The notes below the pieces were generated by a model. The model was given only the letters and a program-made list of their open reading frames with translations, did not search any database and was not told the DNA's origin. From NCBI GenBank assembly GCA_964549505.1, contig CAZJVD010000023.1:1-32206 (forward strand): DNA of 32,206 bases, given 5' to 3'. Below are positions 23,630 to 32,206 of this stretch, one piece after another. The stretch is from CAZJVD01 sp964549505 (lineage in GTDB: Bacteria > Bdellovibrionota > UBA1018 > CAZJVD01). Position 1 is the first letter of the stretch. Every line of letters starts with the position of its first letter. Made by a program: the position numbers and the translations under genes.

Positions 23630-26600
23630 GTGTTTTTAACGAAGCGTAAACTAACCTCAACTTTAGAGCGGTTCGCCACAGACGTCCGTAGCTTCGTCTA
23701 CAGGGGTTTCGTCTGCGGTGCGATCGTTTCGCTCGCGTCTCTTAGTGCCGGCGCAGCCGATAAGGCTTCGCATAGTTTCACGCTCACGGGTCAAGTTCGT
23801 ACCGACGCAAAGGGTGTTCCGCTAACGGCGCCGGAAGCCGCGATTGATAAAGTCGCTTACTCGTATCAGAAGAAGGCTATCATCAAGATCCAGCGTCTCC
23901 TGCAGAGCAGCCGTGGAAAAAACCAAGAGCCAGCGTTTCTCATTCGTCTCGCAAAGATGCAGCTCGACAACGCTGACATCACGTTTCGTGTCGCGCACGC
24001 CGAAGCTTACGACGAAAAGCGTCCTATCAACTATGCCGAGTACCATAAGGGTTTAGAGGGTGTGATCCGTACGTTGAATGTTTACATTCAACGCTTCAAT
24101 GACACGCCTGAAGTCGCGCGCGCTTACCAAATGCGCGGTCGTGCGTACGCCGAGCTTGGTAAAAAGCGCATGGCTGTTGCCGACTACACATCGTTGATCC
24201 AGCGGTTTCCGAAAACGGAACTCGTGAACGCAGCCTACCTCGCACTTGCTGAGTATGCCGAAGACGAAAAGGATCACAAGGCCGCTATCGGGTTTCTCGT
24301 GAAGGTATTGTCGACGCGCTCGGATCCTGAGTATCCGTACGCGCTCTTCAAGCTCGCCTGGAGTCATTACAATCTTGACGATATCGACTCTGCTTTTGAC
24401 TACACGAAAAAGTACATCGCTTACTACAACAGCCGCATGGATGCTGACGACTCGGGGCGCATCCAGCTCTCAAGTCAAATGCTTCGCGACGAGTTGATTG
24501 TTGATTCGACACTGTTCTATGTGCGTGGAATCGAAGCCTCGCTGCCGCGCTATCAAGTCAGAAACGCAATTCAGTTTTACAAACAAATCGCAACAGGACT
24601 CCAAGCGGATAGTGCGCTGGCAAAAGCACTCGTCCAGATGACGAAGCTTTTCCGATCACGCAATCTCGAGGGTGATCTTGTTGCTTGGAAAAATCTTGTC
24701 CTTCAGACGATGCCCAATCGCCAAGACACTTTAGAAGTTCTTCTTCTGGTGATGGAAGATCAGATGAACCGCTATCGTCACCGCGAGTTTTTTGAAAGCT
24801 CACGTGACCTAATGGATCTTTATAAGAGAAACTCGAAAACGCTGGCTTTCGATCAAGCGCGCGATCTGCTGATTAAAGCGGCTGAGCGTGTTCAAAAGAC
24901 AATTCAAGACAATAAAGAACCACCACGCAATCTGAGTCTGGTTCTGGCTGGTATCTATTCGACATATTTGCGCATGATCGACGAAAAGGATCCGCGAGTA
25001 TTCAAGATTCGTTTCAATATTGCGAACGCATTTGCAGCGGCAGGTGACGTCAACCGGGCGCTCGAAGAATATCTGTGGGTAATGAAGCGCGGTGATGATG
25101 CTAGCGCGAAGGACTTTGATCCAGAAGCAGTGACGACAGCTGGCTTCCAAGCGGTCGGTCTACGTTATCAAGATTTTCGTACGTCGGGAGTGATTCCAAA
25201 GGAAGTTCAGCCGCATCCTGTCTCAGATGACAAGGGCGACAACGTCAATCCGAACCTTCGTAACTGGATCCGCTGGATCTCGTGGGTAGAGAAGCGTGAT
25301 CCTGAGTCCAAGATTGCAAAAGAGATGGACTTCTATGCGTTCGAAGGTAACCGCGCTCTGTACGCAGCCGGAAGTCTCGTTCTAGCTGTCGATCGCATGC
25401 GCAACTTTGTGAACGCGTACCCACGTTCGAAGTACGCTGTTCCAAGCGCTCAGCTGGTCATCGACACGATGATCGCGAGTAAAGACTGGGGAAAGACGCA
25501 CGAGTACGCACGATGGTTCGCTCGTGTTCCAGCTTGGAGTGATCAAGCAAAACTGATCGATCGCTTTAATCAAACTGCAGTCGATGCTTACTACAAGATG
25601 ACTGAAGCAAGTTTTGAAGCCGGTGACTTCGCTGCCGTGATCGCTCGTAAGAACGAGTTCGAGTCGTTGTATGGAAGTTCGAAACGCAAACCAGACTTTC
25701 TGAGTCTCGTCGCCAAAGCGTCGTTGCAAGCGAACGACGAAAAAGGCGCCATGGAGATTTACTCACAGCTTCTACGTGAAAGTCCTGACTCGGCTTATGC
25801 CGCTTCAGCACTTCTTGCGAAAGCCACTCAGAGTGAAAAGACGTTTCGCTTTGAGACCGCAGCTCTTGAGTTTCGTCAGTATTTAGGATTCGCAGAGAAG
25901 AACAAGAACATGAGCGAGAGCGATCGCGGAAAGCTCCGCGAAAAGATTCTCTTCTTGACGTGGATGTCAGGTGACTCGCGTGCGCTTGCGCAAGCGGCAC
26001 TCGATCCGAAGCTTTGCGGAGGGCGTTTGGCGCATGCGTGCGATCAGTACGAAGCGTTGGCCGCGATTGCTGAAGGTGCTGGCGGATCAAAAACCGTAGC
26101 GCTCGTTGATAAGAAGCTCAAAGAGAAGCTTCCGGTTTCGAATCAAGTTCTCTGGTCGTTCCTTTTGCTTGGGACAAAAAGTAAGTTGCCGCGCGATCGT
26201 CGCGTCCAGCTGATTGAGCGCATATCCTCCGGATGGAATCGTTTAGATTCACTGGTTCAGTACAGTTTGCTGACCGAACTGTCGGTGGCGATTCCAGCAA
26301 CGTATGAGTTGCTCCGACTCGAACTGCCACGTACGTCTCCTGTGAAAGCCGACGAAAAGGTCATTGCCAAACGTTTGGGCGAGATCCGCGAGCTGGAAAA
26401 GTTAGCAGCTCGTGTGTTGCAGCTACCGTTTGTTCGTGTGCACGTCTCTGTATTGAACGAAGTCGCCGGCATGTATCATGACTTAGCTCGCGATCTAAAA
26501 CTACTGCGAGCTCCTTCAGAGCTCTCTGATGAAGAACGAACCGTTTATAACGACACGATGGCGAAGGCCGCTCAACCCTTTGCCGACGCCGGAAATAAGG

Positions 26601-27187
26601 TCCGTCTCGACGCTTTCCGACTTGCTTCGAACTCCGGTGTTGAGGAAGCAACGTTTCAGCTGATCGCGCGACCGCTTTTTGAAGCGGATGCCAAGCTTGC
26701 TCAAGCGCTGTTGCCAAAAGGTGACTTCGTTTCGGCGGATGCCCTTTCGGTGGATTTGTTGAAAGAAATTGATGCGGACAAAGAATGGCTGACACCCTCA
26801 TCGGAACCACGCGATGAAAAGGTGGCTGTCAAAGCTCAGTGGGCGGTGGCTCTCGAAGCTCGCCTTTGGGTTAAAGTCGGGTACCTGTTACAGCTTTCAA
26901 AGGATCGCAACCTTGTTCCAGCTCCGATGCTTGAAGTGATGCGTGGAATATCGCTCGCTGTCGGCGGAGCACGGGCCGAAGCCCTGAAGACACTGGAAGA
27001 CGCACGCAAAGGTCTCAGCGAAAAGGCACGCAAGGCTGTGACGAGTCACTTGGTCCAGGCCTATACGTCGACTCTTTCGGTCGAAAAGACGAAGCGTTTT
27101 GTAAAAGAGATGGATGACACCGCTCTCTCGTTGAACTCCGCTCAAACGACATTAGTCACGCATCTGACAGGAGTGCAGCTCAAATGA
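23630..27187 (+). CDS. Very large periplasmic TPR protein
   Basis: 1185 residues from GTG 23630, which has GGGAG about 9 bases upstream. A long basic N-region and a hydrophobic stretch end at SAGAAD, so it is exported. TPR-like helical pairs are clear at about 165-270 (RGRAYAELGKKRMAVADY, AYLALAEYAEDEKDHKAAI, YALFKLAWSHYNLDDIDSAF) and recur, degenerate, along the protein (for example 476-500, 690-740). Large exported TPR proteins are a standard part of Glt/Agl gliding machines, where they scaffold the periplasmic complex. No enzyme motif is seen. It overlaps the next gene by ATGA. Confidence 0.8.
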   Translation: MFLTKRKLTSTLERFATDVRSFVYRGFVCGAIVSLASLSAGAADKASHSFTLTGQVRTDAKGVPLTAPEAAIDKVAYSYQKKAIIKIQRLLQSSRGKNQEPAFLIRLAKMQLDNADITFRVAHAEAYDEKRPINYAEYHKGLEGVIRTLNVYIQRFNDTPEVARAYQMRGRAYAELGKKRMAVADYTSLIQRFPKTELVNAAYLALAEYAEDEKDHKAAIGFLVKVLSTRSDPEYPYALFKLAWSHYNLDDIDSAFDYTKKYIAYYNSRMDADDSGRIQLSSQMLRDELIVDSTLFYVRGIEASLPRYQVRNAIQFYKQIATGLQADSALAKALVQMTKLFRSRNLEGDLVAWKNLVLQTMPNRQDTLEVLLLVMEDQMNRYRHREFFESSRDLMDLYKRNSKTLAFDQARDLLIKAAERVQKTIQDNKEPPRNLSLVLAGIYSTYLRMIDEKDPRVFKIRFNIANAFAAAGDVNRALEEYLWVMKRGDDASAKDFDPEAVTTAGFQAVGLRYQDFRTSGVIPKEVQPHPVSDDKGDNVNPNLRNWIRWISWVEKRDPESKIAKEMDFYAFEGNRALYAAGSLVLAVDRMRNFVNAYPRSKYAVPSAQLVIDTMIASKDWGKTHEYARWFARVPAWSDQAKLIDRFNQTAVDAYYKMTEASFEAGDFAAVIARKNEFESLYGSSKRKPDFLSLVAKASLQANDEKGAMEIYSQLLRESPDSAYAASALLAKATQSEKTFRFETAALEFRQYLGFAEKNKNMSESDRGKLREKILFLTWMSGDSRALAQAALDPKLCGGRLAHACDQYEALAAIAEGAGGSKTVALVDKKLKEKLPVSNQVLWSFLLLGTKSKLPRDRRVQLIERISSGWNRLDSLVQYSLLTELSVAIPATYELLRLELPRTSPVKADEKVIAKRLGEIRELEKLAARVLQLPFVRVHVSVLNEVAGMYHDLARDLKLLRAPSELSDEERTVYNDTMAKAAQPFADAGNKVRLDAFRLASNSGVEEATFQLIARPLFEADAKLAQALLPKGDFVSADALSVDLLKEIDADKEWLTPSSEPRDEKVAVKAQWAVALEARLWVKVGYLLQLSKDRNLVPAPMLEVMRGISLAVGGARAEALKTLEDARKGLSEKARKAVTSHLVQAYTSTLSVEKTKRFVKEMDDTALSLNSAQTTLVTHLTGVQLK

Positions 27188-27465
27188 AGAACACTTTTTT
27201 GATTCTCAGTTTCGTCGGTTTTTTGATGAACGCAGGCACGAGCTCTGCGGCGAATAAGAACGACGAGAAAAAAGGCAGCGAGTCCCGCAGTAAGAATATG
27301 GAATTCGAAAGCGGACTTGTTGAAGGTCTAGGAAAAGTCAAAGGCGCCTTTGGTGGGATGACTACCAAAGAACGAAAACGCAAGGATGATCACTTGTATG
27401 AACGATGGATTGATTGGGACCGTGAGATGCAGCAAACCATTCGGGAGACCAGGTACAAACAATGA
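27184..27465 (+). CDS. Small exported protein of the motor operon
   Basis: The 93-residue protein begins in an ATGA overlap with the TPR gene and ends in an ATGA overlap with the next gene. A signal peptide (NTFLILSFVGFLMNAG) ends near SSA-AN. The mature 70 residues are highly charged, with a basic stretch MTTKERKRKDDHLYERW. No family is recognised. Double coupling implies a stoichiometric partner of the TPR protein or the AgmX/PglI-like protein. Confidence 0.7.
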   Translation: MKNTFLILSFVGFLMNAGTSSAANKNDEKKGSESRSKNMEFESGLVEGLGKVKGAFGGMTTKERKRKDDHLYERWIDWDREMQQTIRETRYKQ

Positions 27466-29216
27466 ACTCGAAACGTTATGTGGTCACGACTCAACTCGGG
27501 GATTTGAAGCGGACAGAGATTTGGTCTCCGGACCGGCCGTTCAAGCTAGGGCACACGCTGCCGTGGACAGTGTTTCGCTCGAAAGAGGAGACGTTACGGC
27601 TCCGACATCATGCTGGGCAGGCCTGGGATATCAATCCCGACATGATTCGGCGCAATCAGGACATCGATCTTCCGGCTCTCGATGCTGAGGGGAAACCTCT
27701 TGAGAAGACGCCGAAGGTAAAATTTAGAATCCGTGAACTCGAAACGATCGAGCCACCGTTTGCTCGTCGTGGCGGTGTTGCCGACCTCGAGCGAGGCGAT
27801 TGGAAAGTTTATCATTGCGTCGGTCACTCCGTCGTTAAGGCCGAGCCCATGTCGAAGAATTTCATCGGCGTGTTCGAAGACCTTCGTTTGTTTTCGATCA
27901 ACGAGCGTTCCGACACCATTGAACTGAAGATCCATTCGGCTAGTGCGACGCTAGAAGGTCTACCTGGGTCGCGTGCAAAAGCGGCCGAGAATGCCGAGTC
28001 ACGCGAATACCAGCTCACGCCGGTCGAGTTCGCCCAAGTATCCATACATGTTCGCGGTCGGGTGTGGCGTTTTGACCGTGCACAGGCAGGAAAGGCGATT
28101 CCGGCGGTTCGTCTCGGTGGCGACATTGATTCGAAGCGCTTCAAGCGATCACTCGCCGAAGCCAGTCTCGTTTTCCTATTACTTCTTTTAACGGCCATCA
28201 TCGGTCCCAGGAAAGAAGAAGAAAAAGAAGAAGCACGCGTCGCTCGCATGGTGATCAAGCGTCTTCCCTCGGAAGATGCTCTCACTCCGGCGAAAGAGAA
28301 TTCGCCAGCTCGCAAGGCGGAGGGAGAAAAGCTTGCTGATGCGGCTCCAGCACCGCTCGAGCGCCCGAAGGACGAAGAGAAAGATAAGAAGTTTGTGCAG
28401 ACGCCTCCAAAAGAGTCTGCGCAAAACCCTGAGGTGTCGACTCAGCCCCCAAAGCCCTTAAAGGTTGTGCAGGCGCCTCAGGTCCAAACTCCAAAGCCGA
28501 TGGCGCAGGCAAAGCCTTTGCCTCGGGTGGCATCGACCGCAACTCAAACGCCCGCACCTCCACGTGAGTCTGCGGCCGTTCAGAAGGCAAAAAAGCTACA
28601 AAACAGCCTCGGAAACATGTTGCAGGCAGGTGGCTTCAAGTCATTGATTGCGGGTGGATCTGCGAGAGGCAGTCCGAATGCTGCGAAACAAGGAGCTGGC
28701 CTCCTGGGTTCGGCATCGGGAGCCTATCGTGGTGCTGAGGGCAGTGTCGTCGACAATTCTGGACCGACCGAAGTCGCAGTTGGTTTTACCGATGGCGGCG
28801 GCGGAGCACAGGGTGAGACGAGTTATCGCACGACCGGAAACAATTCTGGCCGAAGCAGCCGTACAGCTGGCAAGTTTTTGGCGGTTTCCACGACCAGTGA
28901 CGGCTCCGGTACGACCGTCGACAGTGGTTTGACCCGTTCGGAAGTGTTCGACGTCATTAATCGCCACATGAACGAGGTTCGCTACTGTTACGAGACAGCG
29001 TTTTTACGAAGACCCGACCTTGAGGGAAAACTCATGGTAAACTTCACGATAGGAAGTAGAGGGAGCGTTACGGTGTCTTCGGTAAAGGTTTCTACTTTAC
29101 CGGATGATCGCTTGGGACATTGTGTGCTTGAGCGTCTCGGCAAATGGCAGTTCCCGCAACCTAAGGGTGGCGTGAACGTCGCAGTAACCTATCCCTTCAT
29201 CTTCCGACGACTTTAA
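27462..29216 (+). CDS. Inner-membrane protein with AgmX/PglI TonB-like C-terminus (GltG/GltJ-like)
   Basis: The 584-residue protein would link the motor to the outer envelope. Residues 1-225 are cytoplasmic with unassigned beta-rich segments (possibly FHA-like, weak), followed by one TM at about 233-249. A basic, Pro/Ala/Lys/Gln-rich span (250-380) is long enough to cross the periplasm. A Gly/Ser-rich stretch follows, and then the C-terminal domain at about 488-584. That domain has the family pattern: VRYCYETAFLRRPDLEGKL, Cys509 and Cys554, and FPQPKGGVNVAVTYPFIF. AgmX/PglI domains belong to the Agl/Glt gliding apparatus and resemble TonB. The start overlaps the small gene by ATGA. Confidence 0.85.
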   Translation: MNSKRYVVTTQLGDLKRTEIWSPDRPFKLGHTLPWTVFRSKEETLRLRHHAGQAWDINPDMIRRNQDIDLPALDAEGKPLEKTPKVKFRIRELETIEPPFARRGGVADLERGDWKVYHCVGHSVVKAEPMSKNFIGVFEDLRLFSINERSDTIELKIHSASATLEGLPGSRAKAAENAESREYQLTPVEFAQVSIHVRGRVWRFDRAQAGKAIPAVRLGGDIDSKRFKRSLAEASLVFLLLLLTAIIGPRKEEEKEEARVARMVIKRLPSEDALTPAKENSPARKAEGEKLADAAPAPLERPKDEEKDKKFVQTPPKESAQNPEVSTQPPKPLKVVQAPQVQTPKPMAQAKPLPRVASTATQTPAPPRESAAVQKAKKLQNSLGNMLQAGGFKSLIAGGSARGSPNAAKQGAGLLGSASGAYRGAEGSVVDNSGPTEVAVGFTDGGGGAQGETSYRTTGNNSGRSSRTAGKFLAVSTTSDGSGTTVDSGLTRSEVFDVINRHMNEVRYCYETAFLRRPDLEGKLMVNFTIGSRGSVTVSSVKVSTLPDDRLGHCVLERLGKWQFPQPKGGVNVAVTYPFIFRRL

Positions 29217-29265
29217 TTCGACTCGCGGCCGCTTGACCGGTACCCGAGTCAGAGGAGGCGAGGAC

Positions 29266-30033
29266 ATGAGAGGGGTGAGTCGGATCGCAGTGCTAGGGAT
29301 CTTAGCTTTATTGTCAGTGAGTGCCGTGGGTACGGTGAGTACAATGAACCGATCTGCAATGGCTGCCGAAGACGACGAATCGGCGCCTGAACGCAGCAGT
29401 GGCGCTAAACGTCGCGTGAACGTCGAAAAACTCAAGAAGCAATATTGGCGCGAAGAAGAAGAATACGATGTTGTTCAGAATCGTATCTATTCAAAGGCCA
29501 ACAAGATTCATCTTGTGGTCATGGGCGGAATCGTAGACTCCGATCCATTCTTGGACGTGAAGGCTGCCGGTGGAATTCTTGGCTACAACTTCAACGAATA
29601 CGTGTCGGGAAACATACTTGTTTGGAAGTCGTTCTCGAATTCTTCTGAGGCTCTGAAGATTTTCGAAGCAGAGCAGAGGGCATCCGCGAACACCAATCCT
29701 CCGAGCCTGTACTATGGTGGAGAAGCCGGTTTTAGTTTGATTTACGGAAAATTGAGCCTCTTGGGACGCGCGATTTTGTACTACGATCTTCACTTGCTCG
29801 CAGGTTTAGGTCAGACAAAAACCGAAACAGGTACTTACTTCACTCAAAACGTCGGGATCGGCCAACAGATCTATCTCAGTCGGCGTATGGCGCTGAGACT
29901 TGATTATCGTCTCATGCATTACACAGAGACGATTGTCGAGAAGATCAATCCCGTGCGACGTGGGCAAGAGATCGGCGAGCGAACCAATTGGACGAACGCT
30001 TTGACACTTGGGTTGAGTTTCTTGTTTCTCTAA
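29266..30033 (+). CDS. Outer-membrane beta-barrel protein of the motor operon
   Basis: I chose ATG 29266, which has GGAGGCGAGG directly upstream; the frame is open to TTG 29233. The 255-residue product has a signal peptide ending AMA (about 33), then a charged region (EDDESAPERSSGAKRRVN). An eight-strand-like barrel follows: IHLVVMGGIV, GGILGYNFNEYVSGNILVW, LSLLGRAILYYDLHLLAGLG, IYLSRRMALRLDYRLMHY, ending LGLSFLFL. It resembles the outer-membrane barrel proteins often encoded with gliding genes in myxobacteria. It would be the surface end of the envelope-spanning complex. Confidence 0.8.
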   Translation: MRGVSRIAVLGILALLSVSAVGTVSTMNRSAMAAEDDESAPERSSGAKRRVNVEKLKKQYWREEEEYDVVQNRIYSKANKIHLVVMGGIVDSDPFLDVKAAGGILGYNFNEYVSGNILVWKSFSNSSEALKIFEAEQRASANTNPPSLYYGGEAGFSLIYGKLSLLGRAILYYDLHLLAGLGQTKTETGTYFTQNVGIGQQIYLSRRMALRLDYRLMHYTETIVEKINPVRRGQEIGERTNWTNALTLGLSFLFL

Positions 30034-30047
30034 AATGGTGATCCAAG

Positions 30048-31931
30048 GTGGCACGATTCTACGCTCTTAAACTTCTAGGTGTTCTGAGTTTGTTCTTGTC
30101 CTGCGCTGCTTGGGCTGCCAAGGACAAGGCTGCTCCGTTAACGCAAGCCGAGGCTGCGTGTACCGCGGCTGAGACATGGGCCTTTTCCGCAGCCATTCCA
30201 GAAGACTGGTCGCACGAGATCGAATCCTCGCTCGAGGGAAAGATCTCGAGTGTTCTGAGTTATTCCGAGTCGATGGCTTTACAGAAAGATGCCAAAGACA
30301 AGGAAACGCAGATTCTCGGTATCTACTGGAAGAACCGATCGCTTTTTCGTGCGGGCCTGATCCATATGTCCTCGAGCGGTTTCAACTGGCTTGCTTCGGA
30401 GCCCGTCTCTGCGAAAACGATTGGAATACAGTTTGCGGCGCTCGCATGTCTCAACGAGATTCACTATCAGTATCCTCGTATCTACATGGCAAAAACGGTC
30501 GAAGCGAACTTGTCTAACCTCGCACGCGGACTCGAGATGGCGCACGTTTCGAAAGCGCAACGAACCGTGTTTTTGGAGACAATAGGGATTTTGATCCGCG
30601 CCCAGCTTGCCGAGAAGCGGCCGATGCAGGAGATCAAGGAAACGTTACGGTTTTTGAAAGATGGCGGCGCTCACGAGCAGCTCGCACGTGGTCTGATTTC
30701 GGTTCAAGAGGAAAATTTCGACGACGCGATCAAATGGTTTTCGGCCCTTGTGGCGAACAAGAGTCGTCCCAAGGCTGTCGATCGTTACATGGACTCCGCC
30801 AGACTTTCGCTCGCGCGTGTGTATTATAAAAAGCAGAACTTCAAGGATGCTGAGGCCCAACTTTCGAAGGTGGCAAAAGACTCGAACGAGATTGTGAACG
30901 TACTCACGGAACTTGTTTGGGTCTATTACATGCAGAAGAAGTACGGAGAGAGTGTCGGAACAGCCATGAATCTCCAGACCGGAAGTCTCAAGTTTACGTT
31001 CGGACCTGAAGGCGTGATGGTCATGGCGATGGCGCTCAACGAACTTTGTCAGTACCCGTCGTCGTTGCGCGCGATTCGGTTTCTGAAAAATCAGTATCGC
31101 GAGGGCTACGCTTGGCTCAAAGATTGGTACAAGCGAAAGTCCGAGGGCAAGGGTGATAGTGAAAATCTCTATCCTCAGATCGTGTCGTTCTTAGAGAGTG
31201 GAAAAACAAAGACGCCACGGCCCGTGATGAGCGAATGGGTGCGGTCTCCTGTATTCATATCGCATCAACAGGAGATCAATCTTTTTCTCGATGAAGAGGA
31301 AGCCGACAAAAAGTTTAAAAAAGAGCAAGTCAAAGAATTTGAAACTCTCAAGACACAGATCAAAGATCTGACCGAGCAAGTGAACACCGCTGTCGCAGAG
31401 ACGCGACGAGGTCTCGCTCCCGGTGAGTCGCTGCCGTCGAATATCCGCGATGCGATGAAACTGCTGGAGACCGAAAAAGCTCGCTTCGCACGGCTCAAAG
31501 ATACGATTCTGTCGTATCGTAAAGTGAGTTCGCTCTTTAAAGAGCAAGCGAGAATCTTGTCACAGACCTTGATCGATCGGATTAACGCCGAGCTGGCGTT
31601 TCGTAATGTTGGGATGCTCCGGCGTCTCAAGTACTCCGCTGAGAACAGCTATCTTGTCGAAGTCGAGATCTATACGGGGGCGAGCGACGACGTGCTTTGG
31701 AAGAGCGCCCATCCGGACTACAAAGATTACACGAAAAAGGTGCACGACAGAGCCAAAGCCGAAGAAGCCGAAAAAGTCTGGAACTGGGGCAAAGCCGTTC
31801 ATAGCGAAGACGGCGTTGAAGAAGTTTGGGCCGACGAGCTCGGCAATCTCAAAGCCGATATCACCGACAATTGCGGGAACCGGGATCGTTATCTCGACGT
31901 CAAATTTGATGTTGATGTGATGGGGCGGTAG
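30048..31931 (+). CDS. Exported TPR/coiled-coil protein of the motor operon
   Basis: 627 residues from GTG 30048 (GGTGAT just upstream), 14 bases after the barrel gene. A signal peptide ends AWA. Helical repeats of TPR type lie at about 190-345 (DAIKWFSALVANK, LSLARVYYKKQNFKDAEAQL, ELVWVYYMQKKYGESVGTA). A long coiled coil runs at about 415-515 (EEADKKFKKEQVKEFETLK onward). A C-terminal region of about 110 residues ends with DKLAD-like acidic and aromatic segments (KVWNWGKAVHSEDGVEEVW). It is likely a periplasmic structural part tied to the barrel. No family name is assigned. Confidence 0.75.
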   Translation: MARFYALKLLGVLSLFLSCAAWAAKDKAAPLTQAEAACTAAETWAFSAAIPEDWSHEIESSLEGKISSVLSYSESMALQKDAKDKETQILGIYWKNRSLFRAGLIHMSSSGFNWLASEPVSAKTIGIQFAALACLNEIHYQYPRIYMAKTVEANLSNLARGLEMAHVSKAQRTVFLETIGILIRAQLAEKRPMQEIKETLRFLKDGGAHEQLARGLISVQEENFDDAIKWFSALVANKSRPKAVDRYMDSARLSLARVYYKKQNFKDAEAQLSKVAKDSNEIVNVLTELVWVYYMQKKYGESVGTAMNLQTGSLKFTFGPEGVMVMAMALNELCQYPSSLRAIRFLKNQYREGYAWLKDWYKRKSEGKGDSENLYPQIVSFLESGKTKTPRPVMSEWVRSPVFISHQQEINLFLDEEEADKKFKKEQVKEFETLKTQIKDLTEQVNTAVAETRRGLAPGESLPSNIRDAMKLLETEKARFARLKDTILSYRKVSSLFKEQARILSQTLIDRINAELAFRNVGMLRRLKYSAENSYLVEVEIYTGASDDVLWKSAHPDYKDYTKKVHDRAKAEEAEKVWNWGKAVHSEDGVEEVWADELGNLKADITDNCGNRDRYLDVKFDVDVMGR

Positions 31932-32010
31932 GGAGAGTTCGGGCAGTCTGGCAAGCGGGCATGCCGTGGGATCCGGTGGCGGTTCGGGGTTTCGGGCAAG
32001 CGGTGAAGAT

Positions 32011-32115
32011 CAGGCCACGGGCTGCAGGTTTCAGGCTGCAGGCCCAGTGTCAGGCGTCGGGTAGCTGTGTTAGCTGATTGATCGAACTAAACAAAAGACC
32101 GCAGCCCGCGGCCTG
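32011..32115. repeat. Gapped inverted repeat in a G-rich intergenic region
   Basis: The 17-base arm caggccacgggctgcag (32011-32027) matches the reverse complement of 32099-32115 at 15 of 17 positions. A second copy of ggctgcagg follows the first arm (32034-32042). The stretch 31932-32147 shows no gene. Possible readings are a transcription end for the motor operon or a dispersed repeat family. Confidence 0.45.
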
Positions 32116-32147
32116 AACCGCGTGGCCCAATTTCCACCGCTTTAAAC

Positions 32148-32206
32148 TCAACTCGTATTCCAACCCCGCTTCGTCTGCGCGATCATCCAACGCGCCTCTT
32201 CTCGGT
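32148..32206 (-). CDS. Possible C-terminal fragment of a gene beyond the right edge
   Basis: On the minus strand 18 codons end in a stop at 32148 (EEARWMIAQTKRGWNTS). The composition is protein-like and the other frames are less so, but one minus-strand frame also stays open past this point. If real, the gene is convergent with the motor operon. Nothing can be said about function. Confidence 0.25.
   Translation of the reverse strand, partial: REEARWMIAQTKRGWNTS

Overview
The window looks like chromosome from a Gram-negative, probably gliding or predatory bacterium of the Bdellovibrionota/Myxococcota type. This is inferred from gene content only: a TolQ/ExbD motor operon with an AgmX/PglI-type TonB-like protein, large TPR proteins and an outer-membrane barrel; many secreted proteins of unknown family; diheme cytochromes; a RAYT; and frequent TTG/GTG starts. 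Genes are densely packed and often overlap. I saw no rRNA, tRNA, CRISPR array or phage region.

Left part (1-6534), almost all on the minus strand. A gene start at the very edge lies next to a sequence matching the end of the IS found further right. Then comes a two-gene sensory unit, a PhnD-like periplasmic binding protein overlapping a histidine kinase. After that, listed right to left in transcription order, are an M48 lipoprotein peptidase, a CheW-like domain protein, enolase, an FtsB/DivIC-like division protein and a cold-shock protein. The eno-ftsB adjacency is a known proteobacterial arrangement.

Middle (6535-15952). A diheme c-type cytochrome and a convergent, overlapping monoheme protein are followed by a CARDB-like secreted protein and the tRNA-modifying rhodanese TrhO. 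A lytic transglycosylase follows behind a strong sigma-54 (-24/-12) promoter match. Next are an Nfu Fe-S scaffold, a complete ~1.0 kb IS with imperfect 21-bp inverted ends, a secreted Cys-containing protein, QueF and a small putative outer-membrane protein.

Right-centre (15956-21931). A fused UvrD-type helicase/PD-(D/E)XK nuclease with an Fe-S-type cysteine pattern is followed by a secreted beta-helix-like protein and a REP-associated tyrosine transposase. An ~830-bp stretch without an intact gene holds a decayed Ala-rich repeat gene and the leader of the next operon.

Right part (21932-31931), plus strand. Eight tightly coupled genes encode a TolQ/MotA-like channel, two ExbD-like subunits, a very large TPR protein, a small exported protein, an inner-membrane protein with a Pro/Ala-rich periplasmic span and an AgmX/PglI TonB-like end, an outer-membrane barrel and a second TPR/coiled-coil protein. 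Together they resemble an Agl/Glt-type machine that carries proton-motive force from the inner membrane to the outer membrane or surface. The window ends in a G-rich intergenic repeat and a gene fragment.
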